From positions 34,312 through 98,311 of the forward strand of contig PAQI01000005.1 in the NCBI GenBank assembly GCA_002709235.1: 64,000 bases of DNA, in the 5' to 3' direction. The position numbers were made by a program, and so were the translations under genes. Each line of letters begins with the position of its first letter. The stretch's first letter is position 1. The notes beneath the pieces were generated by a model. That model was given only the letters and a program-made list of their open reading frames with translations. It searched no databases and had not been told where the DNA came from. Positions 36,065 to 44,367 of the stretch are shown here, piece by piece. Origin of the DNA: Hirschia sp. Its GTDB lineage: Bacteria; Pseudomonadota; Alphaproteobacteria; Caulobacterales; Hyphomonadaceae.

Positions 36065-37260
36065 CGAATCCAGAATTTGGCGGGCAGGCTGTCCAGTGCA
36101 TCCAGCATGTGTTCGCGCAGTTTTTCGCCGAGCCGTTGAATCTCATTGGGCTGAAATGCCTTGCGATGGGCGGGATAGTCAAAATGTTGTGCGCGGGCCA
36201 CCTTGTCGGCACCTACAAGACCTTCCAGCCAGGCAATGGACTCCGCACGCGGTTTTCCATTTTCGTCCTGCTCAAACCCCAGAATGATCTGTTCGGCGCG
36301 CTTCTCGTGAAAGATGGTCTGGATTTCCCAGGCGATCTGGTCAGTCGCCTCCGAGATATCCATGAAGATCAGGTCAGAGCGTTCCACTGCGCGGCGCACC
36401 ACATCCTGCCAGTTATTATCCGCGACCTTGAAGACATGGATTGCCCCGGTTGGATGTTTTCCTTCTTTTACCAGGTCAAAAAATTCATCCAGCGCCTTGA
36501 GTGATTTGTTAGTGTTGCTGGTCAGCCTTGCCAGGCCCAACCCGCCTTCCAATGCGCGCAGTGAATTCCAGACCAGCCGCGCAATCAGAAACAAGAGCCC
36601 AAACAGCACGATCGTGCCCAAAATGCCCAGAAGGGCGTTGCGGTCAGGGTTTTCCAGAATGGTAGGCAGGCTCATGAGGCTGCCCGTTATCGTGGCCACG
36701 AGGAATAGGCCCATGAAAAAGCCAAGGGTCCATCTCAGAAATTTGAGCCCCGCAGCAATGGCGGACCCGCTCTCCAGATCGCTGGTGATCTTGCGATCGC
36801 GCAGGGTGAGCGGTGCAACAGTCTGATGGCGGCCGGATTTCAGGAGCTTCTCAATCGGAAAATAGCGCCAGTCCGTACGATGAAACTTTCGCAGCCATAA
36901 CAAGGTTGCGCGAGGCCGGATATCCTTGGCCATAAGCCGATAGGGCAGGACCACCAGCGCACCGCCCAACATCAATAATCCCAGACGGAACAACCCATCA
37001 AATGGCGCAAGGGGTGCCCAGGCATCCGACCCGATAACCGCTTCCACCGCATTGGGCCCCGCCGCGCATCCGGCGATGCCTGCAATGATGGAAAACACCG
37101 CCCAGCCGACAAGAAATTGTAACTGCTTTGCGAAAAACTCCATCCGGCTCGACAGGTCTCGGCGAGAGGCGGATCTGGCTAATATCTCCGGCGGATAATC
37201 AAGGCCGAGACCTTCGATCATTTCGTCTGAATGCGGGTCCTGTTCCTTCGCCATACTCAC
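36061..37260 (-). CDS. Membrane protein with a TIR/STALD-like domain interrupted by two membrane segments
   Basis: I cannot assign a named family. The 399-residue protein has four predicted membrane segments (about 48-66, 90-107, 175-195, 208-230). Between the second and third lies ATLLWLRKFHRTDW, which resembles the LFLRxFRxD beginning of a Rossmann-like TIR-related domain. After the fourth comes HVFKVADNNWQDVVRRAVERSDLIFMDISEATDQIAWEIQTI (in segments), which resembles the W-V-A-D-L-I-x-D-S-x-A-T-x-x-x-x-WE pattern of the same domains. So the domain seems to be split by a membrane hairpin. Such domains are found in nucleotide-signalling and immunity contexts, but a role here is inference. 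Its stop overlaps the convergent DUF4105 gene tail by four bases. Confidence 0.72.
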   Translation of the reverse strand: MSMAKEQDPHSDEMIEGLGLDYPPEILARSASRRDLSSRMEFFAKQLQFLVGWAVFSIIAGIAGCAAGPNAVEAVIGSDAWAPLAPFDGLFRLGLLMLGGALVVLPYRLMAKDIRPRATLLWLRKFHRTDWRYFPIEKLLKSGRHQTVAPLTLRDRKITSDLESGSAIAAGLKFLRWTLGFFMGLFLVATITGSLMSLPTILENPDRNALLGILGTIVLFGLLFLIARLVWNSLRALEGGLGLARLTSNTNKSLKALDEFFDLVKEGKHPTGAIHVFKVADNNWQDVVRRAVERSDLIFMDISEATDQIAWEIQTIFHEKRAEQIILGFEQDENGKPRAESIAWLEGLVGADKVARAQHFDYPAHRKAFQPNEIQRLGEKLREHMLDALDSLPAKFWIR

Positions 37261-37340
37261 CCCTCCGTGCAGGCATCAGGGCAGCTTAGAGCATGATCCG
37301 CGAAAAATCGCCTCTTGATGAGGTCAGATGAAAACCGGGC

Positions 37341-39281
37341 CTATTCGTCGGGTGTGAAGTCCACCAGCAGGTCACCTTCGCCGACCTGATCGCCCACACC
37401 GAAACGATAGGCATTGACCACACCCTTGGCGGGAGCCTTCAGCGTATGCTCCATCTTCATGGCTTCCATGACCACAAGTGGCACCCCGGCGTCCACATGC
37501 GCGCCAGGTTCAACGCCCAGCGCGGTGACGATGCCGGGCAGGGGCGCGGTCAAGCCGCCGCCTGCAATGTTGGTGGTTGTTGCCGCAAGTGGATCTGCAC
37601 GGCTGACATCCATGCTCTGTGCGCCGATAAAGATCCGCCAACCATCCAGATGGTCGACGACAATTGCGCCCATCAGCGCGGGCGTTTGCGTAATGATGCG
37701 TGTGTCTGGCGTTTCACCATCCCGGCGCGCTGTGGCATGGGAGTTGGTGCCGAGGGTGATCATATCGCCTTCTATCGCCAGCTCATGGATCTGATCATCA
37801 AGCATGACCCATTGTGATTGGCGCGCAGCTGCATTCAGCCGCCAGCCATTGGAGATATCGGCAATGTGCTGAGGCGTGGCCTTGACCAGATGATGCGCCA
37901 ATGCGGTCAGCGCGGCATCCTTGTCGATCGACATGTTTAGCAGTTCAGCTTCGTTATCCGCGATCAGGCGGGTGGATAAGTCCGCGTTTCGAAAGGGGGC
38001 TGATTGTGTCAGGCGATGCAGGAAACCCGTATTGGCATCGAGGCCTGCGACCCGTGTGATCTCCAGTGCGCGGGCGAGGATATTCAGACTTTCAATCCGC
38101 GTGCGCCCTTTTGCGATTATCTTGGCAATCATCGGGTCGTAATTCGCGGAGACGACCTGGCCTTGCTCCACACCTGAGTCGACGCGGGTGATGGTGGAAG
38201 GTAGCTGAAGCGTGGAGAGTTCGCCGATGGATGGTGCGAAATCCCTTTCCGGTGCTTCAGCATAAAGCCGCGCCTCGATGGCATGGCCAGAGCACGTGAT
38301 CTGGTCTTGTGCGAGGGGAAGGGGCTCACCGGCAGCGACAAGCAGCTGCCATTCGACGAGGTCGATGCCGGTGATCTCTTCTGTAACGGGATGTTCAACC
38401 TGAAGACGGGTGTTCATCTCCATGAAATAGACGCCGTCCTGCCCATCATAGAGGAACTCGACCGTGCCCGCGCCGATGTAATCCACCGCCCTTGCCGCAT
38501 CCACACCGGCTTTCAGCAATTGCGCACGCACATCTGCCGACAGGTTGGGCGCGGGGGCTTCCTCCAGCACTTTCTGGTGGCGGCGCTGCACAGAACAATC
38601 GCGCTCGAACAGGTGGACGATATTGCCATGGCTGTCGCCAAAGACCTGCACCTCGACATGGCGCGGGGCGGCCAGATATTTCTCGACCAGAAACCGGTCA
38701 TCGCCAAAGGCCGATTTTGCCTCGCGTCTGGCACTGTTGAGCGCATCTTCAAGCTCGCTGGCTTTCTCGACAATGCGCATGCCCTTGCCGCCACCACCCG
38801 CAGTGGCCTTGAGCAGGACAGGATAGCCGATCCGCTTGGCTTCGGCCTTGAAAGTGGCCAGCGATTGATCATCGCCCTGATAGCCTTTCAGCGTCGGTAC
38901 GCCCGCAGCTTCCATCAGGTCCTTGGCCGCTGATTTGGATGCCATGGCGCGCATGGATGTCGGGCTGGGGCCAATAAACACGATCCCGGCTGCCTCACAG
39001 GCTTCGGCAAAGTCCGCATTCTCAGACAGGAAGCCATAGCCGGGGTGGATCGCCTGCGCGCCCGTTTCTTTTGCCGCCGCCTGGATCTTGTCGCCGACCA
39101 GATAGCTCTGTGCCGCTGGTGCCGGACCGATATTCACCGCCATGTCCGATTGTCGGACATGAGGCGCATCAGCGTCAGCATCGGAATAGACCGCAACGCA
39201 TTTGATACCCATGGCCTGCGCCGAGCGCATGACCCTGCAGGCGATCTCGCCCCGGTTCGCGATGAGGATTGTGTGGAACAT
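37341..39281 (-). CDS. mccA: Methylcrotonyl-CoA carboxylase biotin-containing (alpha) subunit
   Basis: This 646-residue acyl-CoA carboxylase subunit contains a biotin carboxylase domain (residues 1-450: FHTILIANRGEIACRVMRSA, GYGFLSENADFAEAC, ATAGGGGKGMRIV, FLEEAPAPNLS-type and MEMNTRLQVEHPVTE), a middle BT domain, and a C-terminal biotinyl domain with the lysine in VMEAMKMEH. Together with mccB and ivd it would degrade leucine by carboxylating 3-methylcrotonyl-CoA. The frame opens upstream at 39356 through a repeat element, but homologues start at the ATG at 39281. Substrate is inferred from ivd next door; propionyl- or geranyl-CoA carboxylases are less likely alternatives. Confidence 0.92.
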   Translation of the reverse strand: MFHTILIANRGEIACRVMRSAQAMGIKCVAVYSDADADAPHVRQSDMAVNIGPAPAAQSYLVGDKIQAAAKETGAQAIHPGYGFLSENADFAEACEAAGIVFIGPSPTSMRAMASKSAAKDLMEAAGVPTLKGYQGDDQSLATFKAEAKRIGYPVLLKATAGGGGKGMRIVEKASELEDALNSARREAKSAFGDDRFLVEKYLAAPRHVEVQVFGDSHGNIVHLFERDCSVQRRHQKVLEEAPAPNLSADVRAQLLKAGVDAARAVDYIGAGTVEFLYDGQDGVYFMEMNTRLQVEHPVTEEITGIDLVEWQLLVAAGEPLPLAQDQITCSGHAIEARLYAEAPERDFAPSIGELSTLQLPSTITRVDSGVEQGQVVSANYDPMIAKIIAKGRTRIESLNILARALEITRVAGLDANTGFLHRLTQSAPFRNADLSTRLIADNEAELLNMSIDKDAALTALAHHLVKATPQHIADISNGWRLNAAARQSQWVMLDDQIHELAIEGDMITLGTNSHATARRDGETPDTRIITQTPALMGAIVVDHLDGWRIFIGAQSMDVSRADPLAATTTNIAGGGLTAPLPGIVTALGVEPGAHVDAGVPLVVMEAMKMEHTLKAPAKGVVNAYRFGVGDQVGEGDLLVDFTPDE

Positions 39282-39303
39282 GGGTGTCAGGCTCCGCTCT
39301 TTT

Positions 39304-39340
39304 CCCCTCTCCCTGCAGGGAGAGGGGCTGGGGTGAGGGT
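39304..39340. repeat. REP-like palindrome, copy 1 of inverted pair
   Basis: A perfect 24-base palindrome at 39304-39327 (CCCCTCTCCC, TGCA, GGGAGAGGGG) is followed by CTGGGGTGAGGG. A second copy in inverse orientation is at 39384-39421. This kind of C/G-rich palindrome is a frequent dispersed repeat of proteobacteria. Confidence 0.85.
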
Positions 39341-39383
39341 GTGGTTCAACAAGCAAAGTTGGCGGTGGGATGGATGGGGAGGT

Positions 39384-39421
39384 CCCTCACCCCTTACCCC
39401 TCTCCCCTGCGGGGAGAGGGG
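39384..39421. repeat. REP-like palindrome, copy 2 (inverse orientation)
   Basis: CCCTCACCCC is followed by a palindrome at 39397-39421 with arms CCCCTCTCCCC and GGGGAGAGGGG around TGC. It mirrors the copy at 39304-39340, giving a BIME-like inverted pair between mccB and mccA. Confidence 0.85.
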
Positions 39422-39445
39422 AGCGTGTGCATCAACGGCCGTATG

Positions 39446-39527
39446 CCCAGCGAAAGCTGGGGTCCAGATTTCCGAGCAGCCACGTCGCTGATGGATAGCT
39501 TGCCTGGTTCCCAGCTTTCGCTGGGAA
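39446..39527. repeat. Pair of short inverted-repeat hairpins (CCCAGCGAAAGCTGGG type)
   Basis: CCCAGCGAAAGCTGGG at 39446-39461 and TTCCCAGCTTTCGCTGGGAA at 39508-39527 are reverse complements of each other at the core and each forms a hairpin. Similar GCGAAAGC-loop repeats are dispersed in alphaproteobacterial genomes. Both lie between mccB and mccA next to the REP-like pair. Confidence 0.8.
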
Positions 39528-39575
39528 TGCGGAGTGGCGGAGCTTTGGTGTATGAAATCAGACATCATCCTCCCC

Positions 39576-41171
39576 CTACATCCTGAACACGCCAAAGCGC
39601 GTGTCTTCGATCTCGGCATTGAGGGAGGCGAACAGGCACATCGTCAAGACGGTGCGGGTGTCGGCGGGGTCGATGATGCCATCATCCCAGCCGCGTGCAG
39701 AGGAATAATAGGGCGAGCCCATGCGCTCATAGTCTGCGCGGATCCTGTCCTTCAGGGCGGCTTCCTTTGTCGCGTTCCAGTCCTTGTCGCCCGCTGACTG
39801 GATGGTGGAGAGCACGCCTGCAGCCTGCTCACCGCCCATGACGGAGATACGCGCATTTGGCCACATGAACAGGAAACGCGGATCATAGGCGCGCCCGCAC
39901 ATGCCGTAATTTCCTGCGCCATAGGAGCCACCGACAATCACGGTGAATTTGGGCACTTTCGCGCAAGATACCGCAGTCACCAGCTTGGCCCCATGCTTGG
40001 CAATGCCGCCTTCTTCTGCTGCCCGTCCGACCATGAAGCCGGTAATGTTCTGCAGGAAGATCAGAGGGATCTTGCGCTGACAGCACAGCTCGATGAAATG
40101 CGCGCCCTTCTGGGCACTTTCAGAGAACAGGATACCATTGTTCGCGAGGATACCCACCGGCATGCCGTTGAGATGAGCAAAACCTGTCACCAGTGATGAT
40201 CCATAATTGGGTTTGAATTCCTCAAACTCCGAACCATCGACGATACGGGCAATGATCTCACGCGCATCATAGGGCTTGCGCGCATCGGCCTCGACCACGC
40301 CATAGAGTTCGCTTGGATCATGCAGCGGTGCTCGTGCTTCGCGGCGTGTGAGGCGACCGCGCTTTTCCCAATTGAGGTTCTTTACGATATCGCGGGCGAT
40401 GCCCAGGGCGTGATCGTCATTCTCAGCCAGATGGTCGGCCACGCCTGAAATGCGCGTATGCATGTCGCCGCCACCAAGATCCTCGGCGGAGACATCCTCG
40501 CCCGTGGCAGCTTTCACCAGCGGGGGCCCAGCAAGGAAGATTGTCCCTTGTTCCTTCACGATCACCGCTTCATCAGCCATGGCAGGCATATAGGCACCAC
40601 CCGCCGTGCAGGAACCATGGACAACCGCGATCTGGGGAATGCCAGCCGCAGACATATTGGCCTGGTTGAAGAAGATACGACCGAAATCATCCTTGTCAGG
40701 AAACACCTCGTCCTGCATGGGCAGGAATGCCCCACCACTTTCGACCAGATAGATGCAGGGAAGGCGGTTTTCCGCAGCGATCTCTTGTGCGCGCAAATGC
40801 TTCTTGACCGTCATGGGGTGGTAGGAGCCGCCCTTCACCGTGGGGTCATTGGCCAGCACCATGCACTCTACACCATGAATGACGCCAATCCCGGCAACGG
40901 CACCCGCGCTGTGCAAATCGCCCCCATACATGTCCCAGGCAGCGAACTGGCCCAGTTCCAGAAATGGCGCGCCAGGGTCAAGCAGGCGGTCAATGCGTTC
41001 GCGGGCCGTCAGTTTTCCACGTGACTTGTGGCGGGCCGTGCGCTTCTCGCCGCCGCCCTGCATCACAATGCCTGCGCGTTCGCGCAGTTCTGCGACGAGC
41101 TTTGTCATCGCGGCCGTGTTTGCCTTGAAGCTCTCTGAACGTGGGTCAATCGATGTCGTGATTACCGGCAT
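39576..41171 (-). CDS. mccB: Methylcrotonyl-CoA carboxylase carboxyltransferase (beta) subunit
   Basis: This 531-residue carboxyltransferase has the N-terminal [21 protein letters not shown] signature, [31 protein letters not shown], and the C-terminal half with [36 protein letters not shown] and GGEQAAGVL. These features match the MccB/LiuB group of carboxyltransferases. With mccA it makes 3-methylglutaconyl-CoA from 3-methylcrotonyl-CoA. The frame opens at 41213, and the ATG at 41171 is preferred. It is divergent from ivd, and a candidate GntR site lies in the shared promoter region. Confidence 0.93.
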   Translation of the reverse strand: MPVITTSIDPRSESFKANTAAMTKLVAELRERAGIVMQGGGEKRTARHKSRGKLTARERIDRLLDPGAPFLELGQFAAWDMYGGDLHSAGAVAGIGVIHGVECMVLANDPTVKGGSYHPMTVKKHLRAQEIAAENRLPCIYLVESGGAFLPMQDEVFPDKDDFGRIFFNQANMSAAGIPQIAVVHGSCTAGGAYMPAMADEAVIVKEQGTIFLAGPPLVKAATGEDVSAEDLGGGDMHTRISGVADHLAENDDHALGIARDIVKNLNWEKRGRLTRREARAPLHDPSELYGVVEADARKPYDAREIIARIVDGSEFEEFKPNYGSSLVTGFAHLNGMPVGILANNGILFSESAQKGAHFIELCCQRKIPLIFLQNITGFMVGRAAEEGGIAKHGAKLVTAVSCAKVPKFTVIVGGSYGAGNYGMCGRAYDPRFLFMWPNARISVMGGEQAAGVLSTIQSAGDKDWNATKEAALKDRIRADYERMGSPYYSSARGWDDGIIDPADTRTVLTMCLFASLNAEIEDTRFGVFRM

Positions 41172-41222
41172 TGCGCCACATACCTCGAATAATGGTTTTG
41201 TACTTACTATCACATTATCGCA

Positions 41223-41233
41223 TTGTCGGACAA
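41223..41233. promoter_or_regulatory. Candidate FadR-type GntR operator between mccB and ivd
   Basis: TTGTCGGACAA matches the general FadR-subfamily operator pattern TNGTNNNACNA at every fixed position. It lies in the divergent promoter region of mccB-mccA and ivd, and a FadR-type GntR gene lies at 42503. The link is inference; an 11-base match can occur by chance. Confidence 0.5.
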
Positions 41234-41342
41234 CCGGACTTTTGATAAGGTGGCTTGGAACAATGCGAGCGGCTCGACTTTGAACCTCATGTCATCCCGG
41301 GATGACCGTCAAAGAGCAGGGCCATGACATGAAGGACGCCCC

Positions 41343-42506
41343 ATGAGTTTTCCATCTCTCAATTTCGGTCTTGACCCCATGATCGAGGAAATGCGCGATG
41401 TCGTGCGCCGCTGGGTGGATGACAAGCTGGCACCGCGTGCCGCAGAGATCGACAGTTCCGATACTTTTCCACGGGATCTATGGCCCCAATTGGGTGAGAT
41501 GGGACTGTTGGGGATCACGGCGGATGAAGCCTTTGGCGGATCCGGGCTGGGATATCTGGCCCACACGGTGATGATGGAGGAGATCTCACGCGGGTCCGCT
41601 TCGGTTGGCCTGTCCTATGGTGCGCATTCAAATCTCTGCGTGAACCAGATCCAGCTCAATGGATCTAAGGCTCAGCGTGAAAAATACCTGCCCAAACTGA
41701 TCACGGGCGAACATCTTGGCGCGCTTGCCATGTCGGAACCGGGGGCCGGGTCTGATGTGGTTTCGATGAAGCTGCGTGCCGTGAAGAAGGGCGATCATTA
41801 CGTCCTCAATGGTAACAAGATGTGGATCACCAATGGCCCATCGGCCGATGTGCTGGTCGTCTATGCCAAGACAGATCCAGATGCAGGTTCACGGGGCATC
41901 ACGGCCTTCATCATCGAGAAGGGCATGGCAGGATTTTCTATCGCCCAGAAGCTCGACAAGCTGGGCATGCGCGGCAGTGAGACCGGCGAGCTGGTGTTCA
42001 CCGATTGCGAAGTTCCGGTTGAGAATGTCATCGGTCAGGAAGGCGATGGCGTGCGCATCCTGATGAGCGGTCTGGACTATGAACGCACGGTCCTGTCCGG
42101 TGGCCCGCTCGGCATCATGCAGGCCGCAACAGAGCTGGCCCTGTCCTATGTGCGCGAGCGTGAGCAATTTGGCAGGCCGATCGGCACGTTCCAGCTGGTG
42201 CAGGGCAAGATCGCCGATATGTATACATCGCTGAATGCCTCGCGCGCCTATGTCTATGCCGTCGCAGCGGCCTGTGACAGGGGAGAGACCACACGCCAGG
42301 ATGCGGCCGGCTGCATTCTCTATTCAGCCGAACGGGCCACACAATGCGCCCTCGATGCCATCCAGCTCCTGGGCGGTAATGGCTATATCAATGAATATCC
42401 TGCAGGACGCCTTCTGCGCGATGCAAAACTCTATGAAATCGGCGCAGGCACCTCCGAAGTGCGCCGTATGCTGATCGGACGTGAATTGTTTGGAGCATCA
42501 GCATGA
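41343..42506 (+). CDS. ivd: Isovaleryl-CoA dehydrogenase
   Basis: This 387-residue FAD enzyme of the acyl-CoA dehydrogenase family oxidises isovaleryl-CoA to 3-methylcrotonyl-CoA, handing electrons to ETF. Signatures are [31 protein letters not shown] (in segments), [28 protein letters not shown], and the C-terminal [42 protein letters not shown] (in segments). [19 protein letters not shown] is characteristic of isovaleryl-CoA dehydrogenases and contains the catalytic Glu region. Neighbouring mcc genes support the substrate. It overlaps the GntR gene start by four bases. Confidence 0.94.
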   Translation: MSFPSLNFGLDPMIEEMRDVVRRWVDDKLAPRAAEIDSSDTFPRDLWPQLGEMGLLGITADEAFGGSGLGYLAHTVMMEEISRGSASVGLSYGAHSNLCVNQIQLNGSKAQREKYLPKLITGEHLGALAMSEPGAGSDVVSMKLRAVKKGDHYVLNGNKMWITNGPSADVLVVYAKTDPDAGSRGITAFIIEKGMAGFSIAQKLDKLGMRGSETGELVFTDCEVPVENVIGQEGDGVRILMSGLDYERTVLSGGPLGIMQAATELALSYVREREQFGRPIGTFQLVQGKIADMYTSLNASRAYVYAVAAACDRGETTRQDAAGCILYSAERATQCALDAIQLLGGNGYINEYPAGRLLRDAKLYEIGAGTSEVRRMLIGRELFGASA

Positions 42507-43240
42507 CGACCACATATCGCGCGGCCCCAATCGCCCGCCTGCCAGCCTACAAGCAGGTGGCCGACTCCATCGAGGCCGACATTCTCGCCGGACGTCTGCA
42601 ACCAGGTGATGGTCTGCCGACCGAGGGAGAGATGGCAACACAATTCGGTGTCACACGCTCAACCGTGCGTGAAGGCGTACGCATGCTGGAGCAGACCGGA
42701 ATGGTCGAGCGCGGCGGTGCCAAACGCCTGATCGTGGCGCGCCCTCGGGCAAGTGAAATGGCGCAGGCAACCTCACGCGGACTGGCTGTTGCAGGCGTCA
42801 CCTTTGGTGAGGTCTGGGAAGTGCTGGTGATCAATTTTCCGCAGGCCGCCAAGCTTGCAGCAGGCCGCATGGACAAGGCCGCACTTGCAGACCTTGAAGC
42901 GGTGACAGCCGAACTGGAAACTGTAGCTGACAAGGACCATGACGCAATCGTGCGGCTCGCCATGCAATATCTGGAAGGCGTGGCGCGCGGCGTGCAGAAC
43001 CGTTTCATGTTCATGACGCTGGTTTCGCTCAACAATCTGATCGGTGCCAGCCTGTCGCGTGTGATCGCAAGAGCACCGGAGGCACGTGCGCGCATTATCG
43101 AGGCTCAACGCGAGATTTCTGCAGCGCTGGCCGCAGGTGATGCCAAATCTGCCAAGACATGGATGCGCAAACATATCGACGATCTCAAGCGCGGTTATGA
43201 AATCGCGGGCGTTGCCGTGGATACTCCAGTGTCGGTGTGA
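42503..43240 (+). CDS. FadR-subfamily GntR transcriptional regulator
   Basis: The N-terminal GntR winged helix is plain: [63 protein letters not shown] (in segments). The helical FCD-like effector domain follows (residues 85-230), including [24 protein letters not shown]. The start overlaps the stop of ivd by four bases, so it is co-transcribed with ivd. A matching operator-like sequence lies upstream of ivd at 41223, so autoregulation of the leucine-degradation locus is likely, perhaps in response to an acyl-CoA. Confidence 0.9.
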   Translation: MTTTYRAAPIARLPAYKQVADSIEADILAGRLQPGDGLPTEGEMATQFGVTRSTVREGVRMLEQTGMVERGGAKRLIVARPRASEMAQATSRGLAVAGVTFGEVWEVLVINFPQAAKLAAGRMDKAALADLEAVTAELETVADKDHDAIVRLAMQYLEGVARGVQNRFMFMTLVSLNNLIGASLSRVIARAPEARARIIEAQREISAALAAGDAKSAKTWMRKHIDDLKRGYEIAGVAVDTPVSV

Positions 43241-43353
43241 GGATGCTTGCGCAATTCAAACAATCTGAAGGCCACGAAAACATCGCTATTTGCCTTCAAT
43301 CCAACATGTGAGTTTCATAGTTAATCAAGATCCTCACGCTAACGTCATCTCCC

Positions 43354-43737
43354 ATGATGACACGCACAGACCGCACACCGCCCCAGGCGATTATTTTTCT
43401 GTTCGGCGCACTTAGCGGCGCGCTGATTGCTGTTGCCATGTGGGGCATGCTGATCCCGCAGGACCCGACTCCGCACATGTTCCCCAATCAGGACAAGCTG
43501 CTGCATTTTCTGGCTTTTGCCGCAATGGCTGGCCCGGCGTCATTGATCCTGCCCGTGCGCTATCTTGGGTTCATGCTATCTGCCGTGATCACGGTTGCTG
43601 GCGGTGTGGAGATCATTCAGGCAGTGACCAATATCGGACGTCAGGGCGATGTAATGGACTTCCTCGCTGGCGCATTCGGAGCGGTCGTAGCCTGTGCGAT
43701 CGGTCGTTTCATCGTCACACGCTTCTTCCCGGCTTGA
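43354..43737 (+). CDS. VanZ-like membrane protein
   Basis: This 127-residue protein has about four hydrophobic segments. VanZ-family signatures are DKLLHFLAFAAMAG, the glutamate/glutamine pair in GGVEIIQAVTNIGRQGDVMDFLAGAFGA, and a final membrane helix. VanZ-like proteins include a teicoplanin-resistance factor, but most homologues have no known function. Two ATG codons (43354 and 43357) are possible starts. It stands between the GntR gene and the asparaginase-like gene in the same direction. Confidence 0.85.
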   Translation: MMTRTDRTPPQAIIFLFGALSGALIAVAMWGMLIPQDPTPHMFPNQDKLLHFLAFAAMAGPASLILPVRYLGFMLSAVITVAGGVEIIQAVTNIGRQGDVMDFLAGAFGAVVACAIGRFIVTRFFPA

Positions 43738-43796
43738 ACATTCGGAAAATAACGCCATCCTGCGCCTCGATAAACATGCGCAAGCAAGGCAGTTAA

Positions 43797-44294
43797 ATGA
43801 CCGACAAGGCTCAACCCATCCTGATCCTCACGACGGGCGGAACCATCGACAAACAATATTTCGATGCACTTTCCGCCTATCAGATCAGCGACACCACAAT
43901 TGGTCGCCTGCTACAGGTCGGTCGCGTGACGGCACCGGTCCGCATTGTGGAACTTATGCGCAAGGACAGCCTGGAGCTGACCGATGAAGACCGGACAATC
44001 ATTCACGATACTGTCCAACAGGCACCAGAAACCCTGATCGTGATCGCGCATGGTACTGATACGATGACCGTGACAGCGCAGGCCTTGTCAGACATTGAAG
44101 GAAAGACGATTGCTCTGATGGGGGCCCTCGCACCAGCACGCTTTGCCGAGTCCGATGCGGCCTTCAATCTGGGCATGGCAATGGCCACAGTGCAGACAGC
44201 CGGGCCGGGTGTCTACATTACCATGAGCGGACATGTTTTCAGGGCTGGCGAAGTTGCCAAGGACCGCGAAGCTGGGGCATTTGTGCATCTCTGA
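43797..44294 (+). CDS. Short asparaginase-domain protein (N-terminal domain only)
   Basis: At 165 residues this corresponds to only the N-terminal domain of L-asparaginases, which are about 330 residues long. The first catalytic threonine motif TTGGTIDK (residues 12-19) and the second threonine-aspartate pair in AHGTDTM are intact. The GALAPARFAESDAAFNLGMA region aligns with the domain end. The lysine that completes the catalytic triad in full enzymes is not evident. The sequence ends cleanly, and similar short proteins exist, so it looks like a genuine short family rather than a truncated gene. Activity is uncertain. Confidence 0.83.
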   Translation: MTDKAQPILILTTGGTIDKQYFDALSAYQISDTTIGRLLQVGRVTAPVRIVELMRKDSLELTDEDRTIIHDTVQQAPETLIVIAHGTDTMTVTAQALSDIEGKTIALMGALAPARFAESDAAFNLGMAMATVQTAGPGVYITMSGHVFRAGEVAKDREAGAFVHL

Positions 44295-44367
44295 CAGGGG
44301 CCCCCCTGGATTTTGCAGCAGGCATGCCCTTTGTGTGGCCCATTTATAATTCACTGGAAAGATCAAG

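Noticed and set aside
38283-38933. Plus-strand open frame opposite the biotin carboxylase domain
   Set aside because: It mirrors mccA codons; no start signals and no family resemblance.
39141-39161. Palindrome CATGTCCGA-TTG-TCGGACATG inside mccA as a second GntR operator
   Set aside because: It encodes the conserved segment HVRQSDM of biotin carboxylases, so the symmetry is probably codon-driven, and its last base breaks the operator pattern.
44295-44367. Cobalamin riboswitch or Fur site upstream of the TonB receptor
   Set aside because: Only 73 bases are available, with no B12-box-like sequence or clear Fur dyad.
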